Source: Granulosicoccus sp.
GTDB taxonomy: Bacteria; Pseudomonadota; Gammaproteobacteria; Granulosicoccales; Granulosicoccaceae
DNA: 35,773 nt
Assembly: GCA_013002205.1 (NCBI GenBank)
Contig: JABDKN010000042.1
Coordinates: forward strand, 1-35,773
Reading direction: 5' to 3'
Part shown: positions 35,508-35,773 of the stretch, in pieces
Layout: every line of letters starts with the position of its first letter
Numbering within the stretch: position 1 is the stretch's first letter
Notes under the pieces: generated by a model
The model's database searches: none
Seen by the model: the letters and a program-made list of their open reading frames with translations, nothing else
What the model was told of the DNA's origin: nothing
Translations under genes and position numbers: made by a program

Positions 35508-35553
35508 GTGAATAGCAGGAGCGAGTTGGCAGGTCGGCAGGCCACAGTGGGGC

Positions 35554-35773
35554 TCAGGATGCCTTGTCGAGTTCGTCGATGCCACGATTGGCCAGTTCGT
35601 CCACGCGTTCGTTCTCTGCATGACCACTGTGTCCCTTGACCCACCGCCATTCGATATCGTGGCTGGCTGCCAGCGCATCCAGCTCACGCCAGAGATCGGT
35701 ATTCTTAACCGGTTTGCGGGCAGCCGTGCGCCAGTTGTTGCGCTTCCAGGCACCGATCCACTCGGTAATGCCC
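35554..35773 (-). CDS. rnhA: ribonuclease HI, C-terminal part (cut by the window end)
   Basis: The window contains only about the last 72 codons, reading [21 protein letters not shown]..., [43 protein letters not shown]. These match the C-terminal half of RNase HI: WKKNGW-type basic protrusion, the [17 protein letters not shown] motif with catalytic His, and the metal-binding Asp. It degrades the RNA strand of RNA-DNA hybrids. The 5' part, including the first catalytic acids, lies beyond the edge. Confidence 0.95.
   Translation of the reverse strand, partial: GITEWIGAWKRNNWRTAARKPVKNTDLWRELDALAASHDIEWRWVKGHSGHAENERVDELANRGIDELDKAS

Overview
The window is a roughly 57% G+C stretch of a gammaproteobacterial chromosome. 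Several classic neighbourhoods support this: tRNA-csrA-lysC-alaS-recX-recA-pncC/mutS, nadK-recN/fur-bamE, rnfH-ratA/smpB and dnaQ...rnhA. A Gram-negative 'dedicated sortase' locus, a type known mostly from marine Proteobacteria, suggests a marine or saline organism. A deep-branching marine lineage is possible, but I cannot name a genus from the sequence alone.

Region 1 (1-7069) is the proteobacterial dedicated sortase (PDS) locus. A histidine kinase (PdsS) and response regulator (PdsR) are transcribed leftward. Divergently run a VIT/vWA-domain sortase substrate, a class GN sortase and a PLP aminotransferase. The last three reading frames overlap one another and are probably co-translated. Two details stand out: the kinase has a CBM9-like ligand-binding fold in its periplasmic sensor, and the sole visible substrate carries a degenerate sorting motif. 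Converging on the aminotransferase is a complete leftward HisJQMP/AOT-type basic amino-acid ABC importer (7079-10162). The aminotransferase resembles arginine:pyruvate transaminase (AruH), so uptake and catabolism of arginine or related amino acids is a coherent reading.

Region 2 (10528-18040) mixes core genes (folD, glk) with exported proteins: a small DUF4864-like exported protein, a lipoprotein with an ETPPA-repeat linker, a secreted metallophosphoesterase with a C-terminal GlyGly-CTERM-like tail, and a CotH-kinase lipoprotein with an 18-bp-repeat linker. This looks like an accessory cell-surface cluster placed between housekeeping genes.

Region 3 (18066-33282) is nearly all housekeeping: tRNA-Ser(GCU), tRNA-Arg(ACG) with a good stringent-type promoter, csrA with a GGA-rich leader, lysC, alaS, recX, recA with an upstream LexA-like box, a small exported coiled-coil protein, pncC, mutS, nadK, recN, fur (with an altered CxxC site), bamE, rnfH, ratA and smpB.

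Region 4 (33315-35773) holds dnaQ and the 3' part of rnhA. These normally neighbouring genes are separated here by a lower-G+C, membrane-anchored SGNH hydrolase gene on the opposite strand, probably an insertion.
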